Notes: generated by a model from the letters alone, not told the origin. A stretch of 64,000 nt of DNA from Sphingomicrobium sp. XHP0239 (GCF_039555325.1 NZ_CP154608.1:1736001-1800000), one strand, 5' to 3'; positions 52,826-62,397 are shown, counted from the stretch's first letter. Translations and numbers: made by a program.

Positions 52826-54298
52826 ATGACGAACATCCTGCCTGACGGGCCTCAGATCGACCATCACCGCGCGCTCCTCGCCCGCCCCGACGATTTCGAA
52901 GGGTGGCGGGAGGCGGCGCGCGGTTTCGTCATGGCGGGCGTTCCGCCCGAAGCGGTCACGTTCGAAGTGGCGGGCGAAGAGGTCGGCCTGTTCGGCGACG
53001 ATGCCCCCCTCGATGCGGAAGGCGGACGCGAAGTTCGCGTTCCCAAGGGGTTTCTTCCTCTCGCCAGGCGCGCGATCCTCCATTCCGATCCCGAGCGTTT
53101 CTCGCTGCTCTACGCATTGCTGTGGAAGCTTCAGACCGATCGCCACATGCTCGAAGATCGTGCCGATCCGCTGGTCGACCGGCTCCACCGGCTCGCCAAG
53201 GAAGTGGGGCGCGACGCGCACAAGATGCACGCCTTCGTCCGCTTTCGCGAAGTCGCCGACAGTGACGGCGAAGAGCGCATGGTCGCCTGGTTCGAACCCG
53301 ACCACCATATCGTTCGCGCAGAGGCCGATTTCTTCGTCCGCCGGTTCACCAATATGCGCTGGACGATCCTGACCCCCGAGGTTTCCATTCACTGGAACGG
53401 CGAGCGGCTGACCGAAAGCGCCGGCGCGACCAAGGTCGATGCGCCCGGCGGCGACGGGTTCGAGGAAACGTGGAAGACCTATTACAAATCCATCTTCAAT
53501 CCCGCGCGGGTGAAGGTGAAGGCCATGCAGGCCGAAATGCCGAAGAAATACTGGAAGAACATGCCCGAAACCGCGCTCATCCCCGAGCTTCTGGCGGGCG
53601 CGCAGGCGCGTGAGGCGAGCATGATCGAAACCAGCCGCAGCCGTACTCCAGCCCAACCGAAAGCCGATCCCATGCCCGACCTCCCTTCCGAACCCGCCCC
53701 CGCCATCGAAAGCTGGGACGATCTCGCGCGCGAGGCTCGTGCCCGGCACCATGAGGACACCGGCAATTCGGGAACGCAGCTCGTCTTCGGCGAAGGCAAT
53801 CGCGACGCCGCGCTGATGCTGGTCGGCGAACAGCCGGGCGATGAAGAGGACAAGGCCGGCCGCCCCTTCGTCGGTCCGGCGGGACAATTGCTGAACGACG
53901 CGCTCGAGGAAGCCGGTATCGAGCGCGAGACGCTCTACGTCACCAATGCCGTCAAGCGGTTCAAGTTCGTCCAGAAGGGAAAGAAACGCATCCATTCGAA
54001 ACCCGGCGCGGGCGACATCGAGCATTTCCAGTGGTGGTTGCAGGCCGAACGTCAGCTCGTCGCACCGCAGATCACGCTCGCGCTAGGCGCGACCGCTGCC
54101 CGCGCGTTGCTCGGCAAGACCGTCACGATCAGCCGCGTGCGCAGCGAACCACTCGAGCTTCCGGGAGGCGGCACCGGGATGGTCACCGTCCATCCCAGCT
54201 ACCTGCTCCGCCTCCCCGACCGCGACATGGCGGCCAGGGAGCGGGCACGGTTCATCGACGACCTCAAACGGGCGCAGGACCTCGCGGCCGCAGCCTAG
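52826..54298 (+). CDS. DUF4130-UdgX fusion, uracil-DNA glycosylase family, lacking Fe-S cysteines
   Basis: A 490-aa protein. N-terminal DUF4130 domain (about 1-250: KMHAFVRFREV, WFEPDHHIV, YYKSIFNPARVKVKAMQAEMPKKYW). C-terminal UdgX domain (about 295-490) with motif GEQPGDEED (334-342), TNAVKRFKF, the R-loop KRIH with H390, the residue known in UdgX to bond covalently to DNA, and HPSYLL (456-461). The whole protein has no cysteine: the usual CxxC before FGEG is replaced by residues around RHHEDTGN (308-315), and F401 stands where another cysteine is usual. It should thus lack the [4Fe-4S] cluster. Stop shared with the convergent receptor gene at CTAG. Confidence 0.9.
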   Translation: MTNILPDGPQIDHHRALLARPDDFEGWREAARGFVMAGVPPEAVTFEVAGEEVGLFGDDAPLDAEGGREVRVPKGFLPLARRAILHSDPERFSLLYALLWKLQTDRHMLEDRADPLVDRLHRLAKEVGRDAHKMHAFVRFREVADSDGEERMVAWFEPDHHIVRAEADFFVRRFTNMRWTILTPEVSIHWNGERLTESAGATKVDAPGGDGFEETWKTYYKSIFNPARVKVKAMQAEMPKKYWKNMPETALIPELLAGAQAREASMIETSRSRTPAQPKADPMPDLPSEPAPAIESWDDLAREARARHHEDTGNSGTQLVFGEGNRDAALMLVGEQPGDEEDKAGRPFVGPAGQLLNDALEEAGIERETLYVTNAVKRFKFVQKGKKRIHSKPGAGDIEHFQWWLQAERQLVAPQITLALGATAARALLGKTVTISRVRSEPLELPGGGTGMVTVHPSYLLRLPDRDMAARERARFIDDLKRAQDLAAAA

Positions 54299-56490
54299 AA
54301 GGTGAAGCGCATCGTCGCGCGGACCCGTCGCGGCTCGACGGGATGCAAGTTGTTGTCCCCGTGCGCGAAGGCGATACCCTCTTCGTTCAGCAGATTGTCG
54401 GCGTTGACCTGGACGACAAGTCGGTCGGTCACGTTCGCGAATAGCGCCGCCGAGACCGTCGTCAGCGGATCGACCACCACCTCGTTCGAGATGCTCGCGA
54501 ACAGCGAGGAACGATGGCTCGCGCCGATCCCGACCCCCAGTCGGTCGTTGACATCGTAACGACCCCACAGGCTCGCTTCGAAATCGGGCTGGTCGGGGAC
54601 CTGCCGCCCGGCCGGTGCCGCCGTGGTCGTCTCCGTGATTTCCGAATCCTGGAACGCCACCCCGCCCGCCAGCGAGAACGCGCCGATCTTGCCGACCGCC
54701 TCGACTTCGATGCCTTCGGAGCGCTGCGAACCTGTCAGCACCAGTCCCGTCGAATCCGGGTCCTGCGCCTTCACATTGTCGAGGTCGAGCCGATAGGCAG
54801 CGACCGTGATGTCGAGCGAGGGCAGCGCCGCCCACTTGAGTCCGATCTCGCGGTTTGTGAACCGTTCCGGCTCCAGCGCCGCATCGGTCGGCGAAAGGCT
54901 GGCGAACTGGTCGCCCGACTGGGGAACGTAGCTGCGCGTCCAGCTGGCGTAGAGGTTGAGCGTATCGGTCGGCTTCGCCACCACGCCGATCCGGGGACTC
55001 CACAGATCGTCGGTGCGCGACAGATCCGTCCCACCAATGAAATCGGCAACCCGGATATCGACGCTATCGTAGCGCAGCCCCGCAATCACTTCGACATAAT
55101 CGCCGATCTCGACCTGGTCCTGCACCAGCACACCGAGCGCATCGACCTCGGTTTCCGACGCGCGCTCGCCCGACCCGCCGCGAAACGTCAGCGGCGGCAC
55201 GACGATCGGATCGGCGAGCGGCACGAACGTCTCGCGCCCGTTGGGCGATTTCTGGCCGGCGGGCAGCGTGTCGAAGAAACCGCGCAACCGTCCCGCCTCG
55301 GTCCGCTGGATCGCGACATCGGCGCCGACCAGCAGCGTGTGGCGGAGCGCCCCGGTTGCGAGGCGGCCGACAAGATTGTTCTGCCACAGGAAATTCTGTC
55401 GTTCGGTAAAATCCTCGTAGGCGCTGATCAGCACCGAGGGCACCCCGTCGACATCGGTGACCGCGCTCGAGGGAACCGTATTGCGATAGAGCTTGTCATA
55501 GTCGCCCACCAACGCCTTCGATTCGAACGTCAGCGCGTCGGACAACCGATGGTCGACTGCCAGATCGACGACATGCTTGGCGAAGTCGGCGCGATTGACG
55601 TCGCGATCGCCGAAGAACACCTCGTCGAACCCTTCGACCGCACGCGCCGGGTCGGCAATCGTGCCCTCTCGTGCGGGCGGCAAGCCGCGATCGACGTCGC
55701 GGTGATCCTCCGCATATTCATAGCCGATGTCGATCCGCGTTTCGGGCGACAGTCGCCATCCGAGCGTCGGGTTCACGCCCCAGCGATCGCCCTCGATCCC
55801 GCGAAAATTGTCGAACCGCTCATAGACCGCGTTGATCCGAGCATCGGCGCGTGTCGCGATCGGGCCGTTGAGGTCGACCTCGGCGAAACCCGCGCCCTCG
55901 CTGTCGATCGACACGGCACCGGCGGCATAGCGCGCGCCGAACGGCCGCTTGAGCACGCGGTTGACCAGTCCGCCCCCGCCGCCCCGGCCGAAGACCAGCG
56001 CATTGGGGCCTTTCAGGATTTCGACCCGCTCGACATTGTAGAGGCCGCGATAATGCTGCACGTCGTCGCGCAGACCGTCGGTAAAAAAGTCGGCGGTCGA
56101 CAGGTTGCCGCGGATGACGATCGCGTCGCGGTGCCCCTCGCCCGATTCCATCGAGATGCCGGGAACGTAGCGCGCCACGTCGCCCACCGACCGGAGCGCC
56201 TGATCGGCGATCTGTTCGGCAGTCACCACGCTGATCGACTGCGGAATGTCGGACAGGTCGGTGTCGGTGCGGGTGCCGCTTTCGACCTCGTCCGCCCCGT
56301 ACCCCTGACGAACGCCGGTGATGACGATCGGATCGCTTTCGTCGCCCTCGTCGACGACCCGAACCGTCGTCGTGCTCGCCGTGGAGTCGGAAGCGCCGTC
56401 GCCGGGTGCGGCGGCATAGAGGGGCGCGGGCCCGACCGCGACCGAGGCGAGAAGGAGGAGGCGAAAGGTCGGCGAACGATGCGAAAACAT
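54295..56490 (-). CDS. TonB-dependent siderophore receptor
   Basis: A 731-aa outer-membrane receptor. Signal peptide (LLLLASVAVGPAPLYAA), TonB-box-like DPIVITGVR, plug domain (about 75-185: SDIPQSISVVTAEQIADQA, YNVERVEILKGPNALVFGRGGGGGLVNRV) and a 22-strand barrel ending in aromatic FTF. The plug sequence places it with catecholate/hydroxamate ferri-siderophore receptors (FhuE/FpvA-like). A Fur-box-like site lies 45 bases upstream of the ATG, so iron repression is likely. No siderophore biosynthesis or TonB genes are next to it. Confidence 0.93.
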   Translation of the reverse strand: MFSHRSPTFRLLLLASVAVGPAPLYAAAPGDGASDSTASTTTVRVVDEGDESDPIVITGVRQGYGADEVESGTRTDTDLSDIPQSISVVTAEQIADQALRSVGDVARYVPGISMESGEGHRDAIVIRGNLSTADFFTDGLRDDVQHYRGLYNVERVEILKGPNALVFGRGGGGGLVNRVLKRPFGARYAAGAVSIDSEGAGFAEVDLNGPIATRADARINAVYERFDNFRGIEGDRWGVNPTLGWRLSPETRIDIGYEYAEDHRDVDRGLPPAREGTIADPARAVEGFDEVFFGDRDVNRADFAKHVVDLAVDHRLSDALTFESKALVGDYDKLYRNTVPSSAVTDVDGVPSVLISAYEDFTERQNFLWQNNLVGRLATGALRHTLLVGADVAIQRTEAGRLRGFFDTLPAGQKSPNGRETFVPLADPIVVPPLTFRGGSGERASETEVDALGVLVQDQVEIGDYVEVIAGLRYDSVDIRVADFIGGTDLSRTDDLWSPRIGVVAKPTDTLNLYASWTRSYVPQSGDQFASLSPTDAALEPERFTNREIGLKWAALPSLDITVAAYRLDLDNVKAQDPDSTGLVLTGSQRSEGIEVEAVGKIGAFSLAGGVAFQDSEITETTTAAPAGRQVPDQPDFEASLWGRYDVNDRLGVGIGASHRSSLFASISNEVVVDPLTTVSAALFANVTDRLVVQVNADNLLNEEGIAFAHGDNNLHPVEPRRVRATMRFTF

Positions 56491-56534
56491 GATTGGATAG
56501 GTCTTTCGTTTTGAGTGACGAAAGGCCGCCTACC

Positions 56535-56553
56535 GTTAATGATAATCACTCGC
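56535..56553 (-). promoter_or_regulatory. Fur box upstream of the siderophore receptor
   Basis: GTTAATGATAATCACTCGC matches the 19-bp palindromic Fur consensus at 15 positions, with an intact AATGATAATCA core. It lies 45-63 bases before the receptor start codon, within the gap to smc, where a promoter is expected. Iron-replete repression is inferred. Confidence 0.75.
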
Positions 56554-56578
56554 AATAGCAGAATTGAAGATCGACAGA

Positions 56579-59500
56579 TTATTCCGCCGCGACCAATCGC
56601 TCCGCGTCCGACAGGTCGACCGACACAAGACGACTGACGCCCTGTTCGATCATGGTCACCCCATAGAGGCGATCCATCCGGCTCATCGTCACGGCATTGT
56701 GCGTGACGATAAGGTAGCGCGTCTCGGTCTCCGCATTCATCCGCGCCAGCAGGTCGCAGAACCGCTCCACATTCGCGTCGTCCAGCGGAGCATCGACCTC
56801 GTCGAGGACGCAGATCGGTGCCGGGTTGGTGAGGAAGATCGCGAAGATCAGCGCCACCGCCGTCAGCGCCTGCTCCCCTCCCGACAACAGCGTCAGCGCC
56901 GACAGTTTCTTTCCCGGAGGCTGCGCCATGATCTCCAGCCCCGCCTCGAGCGGGTCGTCAGACTCGACCAGTTCCAGATGCGCCTGCCCGCCTCCGAACA
57001 AGGTCGTGAACAGGCTCCTAAAATGCCCGTCGACCTGCTCGAACGCGGCCAGCAGCCGTTGCCGCCCCTCGCGGTTGAGATGGCCGATCGAACCGCGCAG
57101 CCGGTGGATCGCCTCGGCCAGTTCCTCCTTTTCGACCGCGCTCGTGTCCTGCTCGGCCTCCAGTTCGGCCAGCTCGCTTTCGGCCACCAGGTTCACCGGC
57201 CCGATCCGCTCGCGCTGCGCCGTCAGTTGCGCCAGCGATTCGCGCAGTTCGCCCGTTGCCGGCAGCGCCTCCGCGTCGAAGTCGAACCGTTTCGCCAATC
57301 CTTGCGGCGAACAGTCATATTCCTCGAACGAGGCCGCGGCCCGGCGCTGGCGCTGCTCCTCCGCCGCCTGCGCCCGCTCCGCCGCGCCCGCCCGGCGTTC
57401 GCGCGCCGCGGCGAAGGCCTCGGCAGTCTGCGAGTGGGCGCGGTCGCGCTCTGACTGCGCCGCCTGCGCCGCGGTCATGGCCGCATCCTTGTCCGCGACC
57501 CGCGCGGCAATCTGGCCCTGTTCCTTCTCCAGTCGTTCGATCTCCTCGGCCAGCCGCTCGGGACTGCCCGACAATTCCTCGCGTTCCGCGCGTTGTGCCT
57601 TGTTGCGCGACGCCGTCTCGTCGAGCCGTGCCTCCGCATCGCGGGCGCGCGCGCGCCAGCCGTCCTGTTCGCGTCCTGCCGCCGACATCCGGTCGCGTGC
57701 GGCCTCGATCCCCTGCCGACGCGTCGCCACCGCGGCGCGATGCCCCGCCACCGTCTCGCCCGCTTTCGCCGCCGCAGTCCGCGCGGACGCGATGTCCCGG
57801 TCCAGCCGTTCGTCTTCGGACAGGCTGGCGAGTGCCCGTTGCGCCTCCGCCAGTCGTTCGCACGCGCTTTCATGCAGCGGTTTCAGTTCCGCGCGCCGTT
57901 CCTTGAGGCTCGCCGCCCGCGCCTCGGCCCGTTCGATCGCCGACCGCGCGCGATCCGCGTCCCGCGCCGCGCCGCGCATCGCCTCTTCCACCGAGGCGAG
58001 CCGCGAGCGCGCGGCCCGCTCGGTCTCGCGCGCGGCGACCACCCTTCGCTCGACCGCCTCGCGCGACGCCTCCGCCTCGCGTGCTGCCCCATCGAGCGAG
58101 GGCAATTGCTCCTCCAACGCCGCCAACCGGTTTGCCCGCTCGAGCCGTTCCGCCTCCGCAGCGCCCTCGCCCTCGACCACGAACCCGTCCCAGCGACGCA
58201 TCCGTCCGTTCCGCGTTACCAACCGCTGCCCCGCTGCGAGCGATTGCCCCTCGTCGGCCTCGACCACGCCGATCATCGCCAACCGCCGCTGGAGGGCTGG
58301 CGGCGCATCGACATGGTCGGACAGCGGATGTGCGCCCTTCGGCAGTGCCGCATCTTTAGCGTGATCGCTTAGGCCTTCCGACCAACGTCGCGGCCCCTCG
58401 CCCCCGATGTCCGCGAGCAGATCGTCGCCCAGCGCAGCGGCCAGCGCCCGCTCGTACCCCGGCGCCGCGCGAACCCCGTCCAGTGCGCCGTGCTCCCCAT
58501 CGGACAGCGCCGCGCGAAGCGTGCGCACCTCCGCCTCCACCGCCGCAAGCGCCGCCCGCGCGTCGGCGCGCGCCGCTTCGGTCGCATCCCGTTCGGAGAG
58601 CGCCCGTTCGCCTGCTTCCTCGGCTTCCTCGATCGCAGCCACCGCCTCGGCCGCGCGCTTTTCCTGCGACGCGATCGCCTTTTCGGCCAGCTTCAAGGCG
58701 CTGCGATAATCCTCGTCGGCGTCGAGCGTCGCTTCCTGCTCGGCCAGCCGGCGCAACTCGTTCTCGATCCGGTCGGCCTGCGCCTGCGCCGCTTCCAGGG
58801 CCACTTCGGCGACCTGCCGCTCGGCACGTCCCGCCGCCTGCTTCGCAAGCAGCGCGGCCAATTCGGCCTCGCGGTCCGACGCTTCCGCTTCGGCCGCCGA
58901 CAGTTTCGCAGCAACCTCGCGCGCGTCCTCTTCTTCACCGGCCAGCCGCTGTTCGAGCGCTTTCTGTTCCTTGCCCAGCGCCTCGATCGCGCGCGCCGCA
59001 TCCTCGCGCAGCGCCGTCTCGCGAGCCCGATCGGTGTCGAGCGCGCGCATCGCCGCGTCCAGCTCCTCGATCCGCCGCGTCACCGCGCCCGCTTCCGCTC
59101 GCGCGGTTGCCAGTCGGTGCGCCAGTTCCTGTCCCGCCGATCGCGCCGCCACCGCTTCCTCGCGCGCGGTCGACAGAGCCGTTCCGGCCTTCGATTGTTC
59201 GAGCAGCGCCGCATCGCGTTCGCCCCGCAACCGCTCGACCGCTTCCTCGGCTTTCTGCGCCTGCTCCTTCGTCTCGCGCGCCCGTACATCCGCCGCCCGC
59301 CATTCGGCCAGCATCAGCTGCGCTTCGACGAGCCGGATCTTGTCGGAAAGCTGCCGATAGCGGGCCGCCGCGTTGGCCTGCCGCTTCAGCGCCGCCGCCC
59401 GCGCCGCCTGTTCGCCCAGCAACCGGTCCAACCGTTCGAGGTTCGCCTCCGCCCCCCGCAATTTCTGCTCGGCATCCTTGCGGCGCGCATGCAGTCCGCT

Positions 59501-59998
59501 GATCCCCGCAGCTTCCTCCAGCAATTGGCGACGCTGTTGCGGCTTGGCGGAGATCACCGCCCCGATCTTGCCCTGGCTGACGAGCGCCGGACTGTGCGCG
59601 CCCGTCGCCGCGTCGGCGAACAGCAGCGCCACGTCCTTCGCCCGAACGTCACGCCCGTTCAACCGATAGGCCGATCCCGCGCCCCGCTCGATCCGCCGGG
59701 TCACCTCGTTCTCGCCGGCGTCTTCGCCCGCCTCGGGTCCGCGTTCGACGGTCAGCGTGACTTCGGCAAAGTCGCGCGCCGGACGGCTTTCGGTGCCCGC
59801 GAAGATGACGTCTTCCATCCCGCCGCCGCGTAGCGACTTGGGACTTCCTTCCCCCATCGCCCAGCGAATCGCTTCAAGAAGATTCGATTTGCCGCACCCG
59901 TTCGGGCCGACGATTCCCGTCAGCCCGTCGCGGATTGCCATGTCGGTGGGCTCGACGAAGCTCTTGAACCCGACCAGCCGAAGCCGCCGGAACTTCAC
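56579..59998 (-). CDS. smc: Chromosome segregation protein SMC
   Basis: A 1139-aa condensin ATPase. N-terminal Walker A GPNGCGKS (31-38) and KSLRGGGMEDVIFAGT. Coiled coil (about 165-500), hinge (about 500-660; shorter and Gly-poorer than in Bacillus SMC but containing the PGYERALAAALGDDLLADI start), second coiled coil, and C-terminal signature LSGGEQALTAVALIFAIF with Walker B PICVLDEVDAPLDD. The whole has the expected antiparallel-arm layout. The dsbA-like and dciA genes lie upstream on the same strand with short spacing, an order I associate with sphingomonads. Confidence 0.95.
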   Translation of the reverse strand: MKFRRLRLVGFKSFVEPTDMAIRDGLTGIVGPNGCGKSNLLEAIRWAMGEGSPKSLRGGGMEDVIFAGTESRPARDFAEVTLTVERGPEAGEDAGENEVTRRIERGAGSAYRLNGRDVRAKDVALLFADAATGAHSPALVSQGKIGAVISAKPQQRRQLLEEAAGISGLHARRKDAEQKLRGAEANLERLDRLLGEQAARAAALKRQANAAARYRQLSDKIRLVEAQLMLAEWRAADVRARETKEQAQKAEEAVERLRGERDAALLEQSKAGTALSTAREEAVAARSAGQELAHRLATARAEAGAVTRRIEELDAAMRALDTDRARETALREDAARAIEALGKEQKALEQRLAGEEEDAREVAAKLSAAEAEASDREAELAALLAKQAAGRAERQVAEVALEAAQAQADRIENELRRLAEQEATLDADEDYRSALKLAEKAIASQEKRAAEAVAAIEEAEEAGERALSERDATEAARADARAALAAVEAEVRTLRAALSDGEHGALDGVRAAPGYERALAAALGDDLLADIGGEGPRRWSEGLSDHAKDAALPKGAHPLSDHVDAPPALQRRLAMIGVVEADEGQSLAAGQRLVTRNGRMRRWDGFVVEGEGAAEAERLERANRLAALEEQLPSLDGAAREAEASREAVERRVVAARETERAARSRLASVEEAMRGAARDADRARSAIERAEARAASLKERRAELKPLHESACERLAEAQRALASLSEDERLDRDIASARTAAAKAGETVAGHRAAVATRRQGIEAARDRMSAAGREQDGWRARARDAEARLDETASRNKAQRAEREELSGSPERLAEEIERLEKEQGQIAARVADKDAAMTAAQAAQSERDRAHSQTAEAFAAARERRAGAAERAQAAEEQRQRRAAASFEEYDCSPQGLAKRFDFDAEALPATGELRESLAQLTAQRERIGPVNLVAESELAELEAEQDTSAVEKEELAEAIHRLRGSIGHLNREGRQRLLAAFEQVDGHFRSLFTTLFGGGQAHLELVESDDPLEAGLEIMAQPPGKKLSALTLLSGGEQALTAVALIFAIFLTNPAPICVLDEVDAPLDDANVERFCDLLARMNAETETRYLIVTHNAVTMSRMDRLYGVTMIEQGVSRLVSVDLSDAERLVAAE

Positions 59999-60022
59999 CT
60001 CGTCTCGCCCCCGTGCCGCATC

Positions 60023-60796
60023 CTACTCGGCAGCGGCCTCGGCCGTCACTTCCTCGCCCAGCGCGCGCTGGAGGACGGGTTTGAGGTTGGAATAGTCCGC
60101 ATCGACCTCCTGCGCCGGAACCCCGTTGATCAGGAAATAGGGCGTGCGATTGACGCCGAAGTCGCTCTGACCGACGCTCTGCATCGACACCAGCTCGCTA
60201 ACCGCCGCTTCGTCGGCCAGACAGGCGTCGGCCTGGCTGGCGGGAAGGCCGCGCTGCACCGCAAAGGTCTTGAGGCCCGTCACTTCGGCCAGCCGCGCGA
60301 ACTGCTCGTTGGGGCTGAGCGACCGCAGCTGCGGCATGACTTCGCGAAGCTGCGGGATGCGCTGCCCGTACCATTCGTTCTGCGCCGCGAACATCGCATC
60401 GGTCAGCGGGAAGAAGCGGTTCTCGCCCCCGCACCGCGCCAGCAGCGAGGCGGTCACGTCGATGGGATCGCGCGTATAGTTGCGGAATTCGAACGAGACG
60501 CGACCCGAATCGAGATATTCCTCCTTCAGCTGCTGCTCGCCGTTGGTGCTGAAGAAGGCGCAGGCGCCGCAGGTCATCGAGCCATATTCGACGACCTTCA
60601 CCGGCGCGTCGGGATTGCCCATCAGGTAACCACCCGCATCGGTCTTCGAGACCACGTCGGCCCATTCCTGCCCGTCGGGGGCCGCAACGGCCTCGACCGG
60701 CGTATCGGCGACCGGCAGTTCGCCCGTCGCGCCCGCTTCCTTGTTGCAGGCGGTCAGCGCCAGTGCGGCGGTGGTGAGGATCAGCATGTTCTTCAT
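60023..60796 (-). CDS. DsbA-like thioredoxin-fold lipoprotein
   Basis: A 257-aa envelope protein. Lipobox LALTAC after a hydrophobic start, so it is probably lipid-anchored. The thioredoxin-fold domain begins at about 60 (MGNPDAPVKVVEYGSMTCGACAFF) with active-site CGAC, a DsbA-type helical insertion and the cis-proline loop NRTPYFLINGVPAQ. It likely acts as a thiol oxidoreductase or isomerase. A further cysteine pair (LLARCGG, ADACLAD) sits in the helical insertion. Overlaps dciA by four bases; smc follows 24 bases after its stop. Confidence 0.88.
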   Translation of the reverse strand: MKNMLILTTAALALTACNKEAGATGELPVADTPVEAVAAPDGQEWADVVSKTDAGGYLMGNPDAPVKVVEYGSMTCGACAFFSTNGEQQLKEEYLDSGRVSFEFRNYTRDPIDVTASLLARCGGENRFFPLTDAMFAAQNEWYGQRIPQLREVMPQLRSLSPNEQFARLAEVTGLKTFAVQRGLPASQADACLADEAAVSELVSMQSVGQSDFGVNRTPYFLINGVPAQEVDADYSNLKPVLQRALGEEVTAEAAAE

Positions 60797-61350
60797 GATT
60801 CAGTACGTCCTTGCTTGGAAGTCGGCTCGCCGATGCGGCCGAGAACGGGAATGGTGGGCTGGCTCGCGCCCTCGAGGCTGGAGGCCAGCGATTCGAGCAC
60901 CGAGCGCAGTTCGGGATCGGGAATGTCGCGCAGCCCCTCGCCCAGTTCCTTGGATACCGGCGCAGGGGTCGGGCGGGCGATAGCGGGGCGCGGCTTTTCG
61001 ATCCGTCCCTGCTTGAACACGACCTTGGTGACCGCGCCTGCGCCGAAGAAGTCGTTGACCTTCTCGAGGATCATCGGTGCCAGATGCTGGAACAGCGGTG
61101 CCTGCGCGCCTTCGACCTTGAGCGTCAGCGTACCGCCCCGCTTGGCACCGCTGGGAAAGCGGATCGATTCCGGCATCGAGACCTTGGCATATCGTTCGCC
61201 GACGATCTCGTCCCAGCGCTCGACAACCGACGACTGCACGAAGCCGAAGCGCTTGAACGCCTGCCCCGCGATCGGCGCGACCAGGTCGCCCGCGCGGCGG
61301 ACCCCGTTCGCGCGCGTGTCATCGTTCGATTTTGGCGACCACTTCGTCAT
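60793..61350 (-). CDS. DciA-like protein (DUF721), replicative helicase loader candidate
   Basis: A 185-aa protein with the DUF721/DciA core in its first 120 residues: DLVAPIAGQAFKRFGFVQSSVVERWDEIVGERYAKVSMPESIRFP, then GTLTLKVEGAQAPLFQHLAPMILEKVNDFFG. DciA proteins load DnaB in bacteria lacking DnaC. The C-terminal part is Pro-rich and less conserved. Divergent from mutY with 27 bases between start codons, and first of the dciA-dsbA-like-smc unit. Confidence 0.88.
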   Translation of the reverse strand: MTKWSPKSNDDTRANGVRRAGDLVAPIAGQAFKRFGFVQSSVVERWDEIVGERYAKVSMPESIRFPSGAKRGGTLTLKVEGAQAPLFQHLAPMILEKVNDFFGAGAVTKVVFKQGRIEKPRPAIARPTPAPVSKELGEGLRDIPDPELRSVLESLASSLEGASQPTIPVLGRIGEPTSKQGRTES

Positions 61351-61377
61351 TGCCCCGTCTCATGCCATAGGCGCCGC

Positions 61378-62397
61378 ATGCGTCAAAGCGTTAAGCACGA
61401 TCTGGTGACCCATTACCGCGAACACGCGCGCGACCTGCCGTGGCGAATTGCGCCGGGAGGCAACGAAAAGCCCGATCCCTATCGTATCTGGCTGAGCGAA
61501 GTGATGCTCCAGCAGACGACGGTCGCTACGGTCGGGCCGCGCTTCCGGTCGTTCGTGGAACGCTGGCCGACGGTGGAATCGCTCGCCGAAAGTCCGGTCG
61601 AGGATCTGCTCGCCGCCTGGGCGGGGCTCGGCTACTACGCCCGCGCCCGCAACCTGCATGCTTGCGCGGTTCGGGTCGCGGCCCGCGGCGGCTTCCCCGA
61701 TACCGAGGCCGCGTTGCGCGAATTGCCCGGAATCGGCGATTATACCGCCGCCGCGATCGCCGCGATCGCCTTCGGCCGCGACGCGGTGGTCGTCGACACC
61801 AACGTCGAACGGGTGGTCGCGCGGCTGATCGCGCTCGACCGCCCGGTCCGGGAGGAGAAGGCGCTGATTCGCGACGAAGCGGCCAAGCTCTACGACGGCA
61901 TGGATGCGGGCACGGTCGCGCAGGCGCTGATGGACCTCGGCGCCACCATCTGCCGCCCGCGCGATCCGCGTTGCAGCGAATGCCCCCTGCGCGCCCATTG
62001 TGCAGCCTTTGCGACCGGGACCCCCGCCGCTTTCCCGCCGCGCCCCGCGAGAAAGGATCGCCCCGACCGCCACGGTACCGCCTGGTGGATCGAGCGCGAC
62101 GGAGCGATCTTCCTGGTCCGCCGTCCCGGACGCGGAATGCTGGGCGGGATGGCGGCGCTGCCCGGCAGCGACTGGCACGACGGCCCCCTTCCCCCGACCG
62201 ATGCGCCGAGTATCGTCCACGGCTTCACCCATTTCACCCTCGCGCTCGCGATCGAACCGCGGGCGGAGCCGGACGCGGGGGCGGAGGGATGGTGGCAGCC
62301 TTTGGACCGTCTCGACGAAGCGGGTCTGCCTACGCTTTACAAAAAGGCGATCGCTGCCATGCAGGCCGCGCATCCGCGCCTGCCGCTGACGCCTTGA
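61378..62397 (+). CDS. mutY: Adenine DNA glycosylase MutY
   Basis: Removes adenine mispaired with 8-oxoguanine, 339 aa. HhH-GPD core with LSEVMLQQTTVATV, the helix-hairpin-helix LPGIGDYTAAAIAAIAFG and catalytic VVDTNVERV. The four-cysteine Fe-S loop is C-x6-C-x2-C-x5-C (CRPRDPRCSECPLRAHC). A C-terminal NUDIX-like domain (from about 230: GTAWWIERDGAIFLVRRPGRGMLGGMAALPG) recognises 8-oxoG. Starts 27 bases from divergent dciA. Confidence 0.96.
   Translation: MRQSVKHDLVTHYREHARDLPWRIAPGGNEKPDPYRIWLSEVMLQQTTVATVGPRFRSFVERWPTVESLAESPVEDLLAAWAGLGYYARARNLHACAVRVAARGGFPDTEAALRELPGIGDYTAAAIAAIAFGRDAVVVDTNVERVVARLIALDRPVREEKALIRDEAAKLYDGMDAGTVAQALMDLGATICRPRDPRCSECPLRAHCAAFATGTPAAFPPRPARKDRPDRHGTAWWIERDGAIFLVRRPGRGMLGGMAALPGSDWHDGPLPPTDAPSIVHGFTHFTLALAIEPRAEPDAGAEGWWQPLDRLDEAGLPTLYKKAIAAMQAAHPRLPLTP

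Noticed and set aside
54514-56514. Plus-strand open frame of 666 codons opposite the siderophore receptor
   Set aside because: Shadow frame. The receptor has signal peptide, plug and barrel features on the minus strand.
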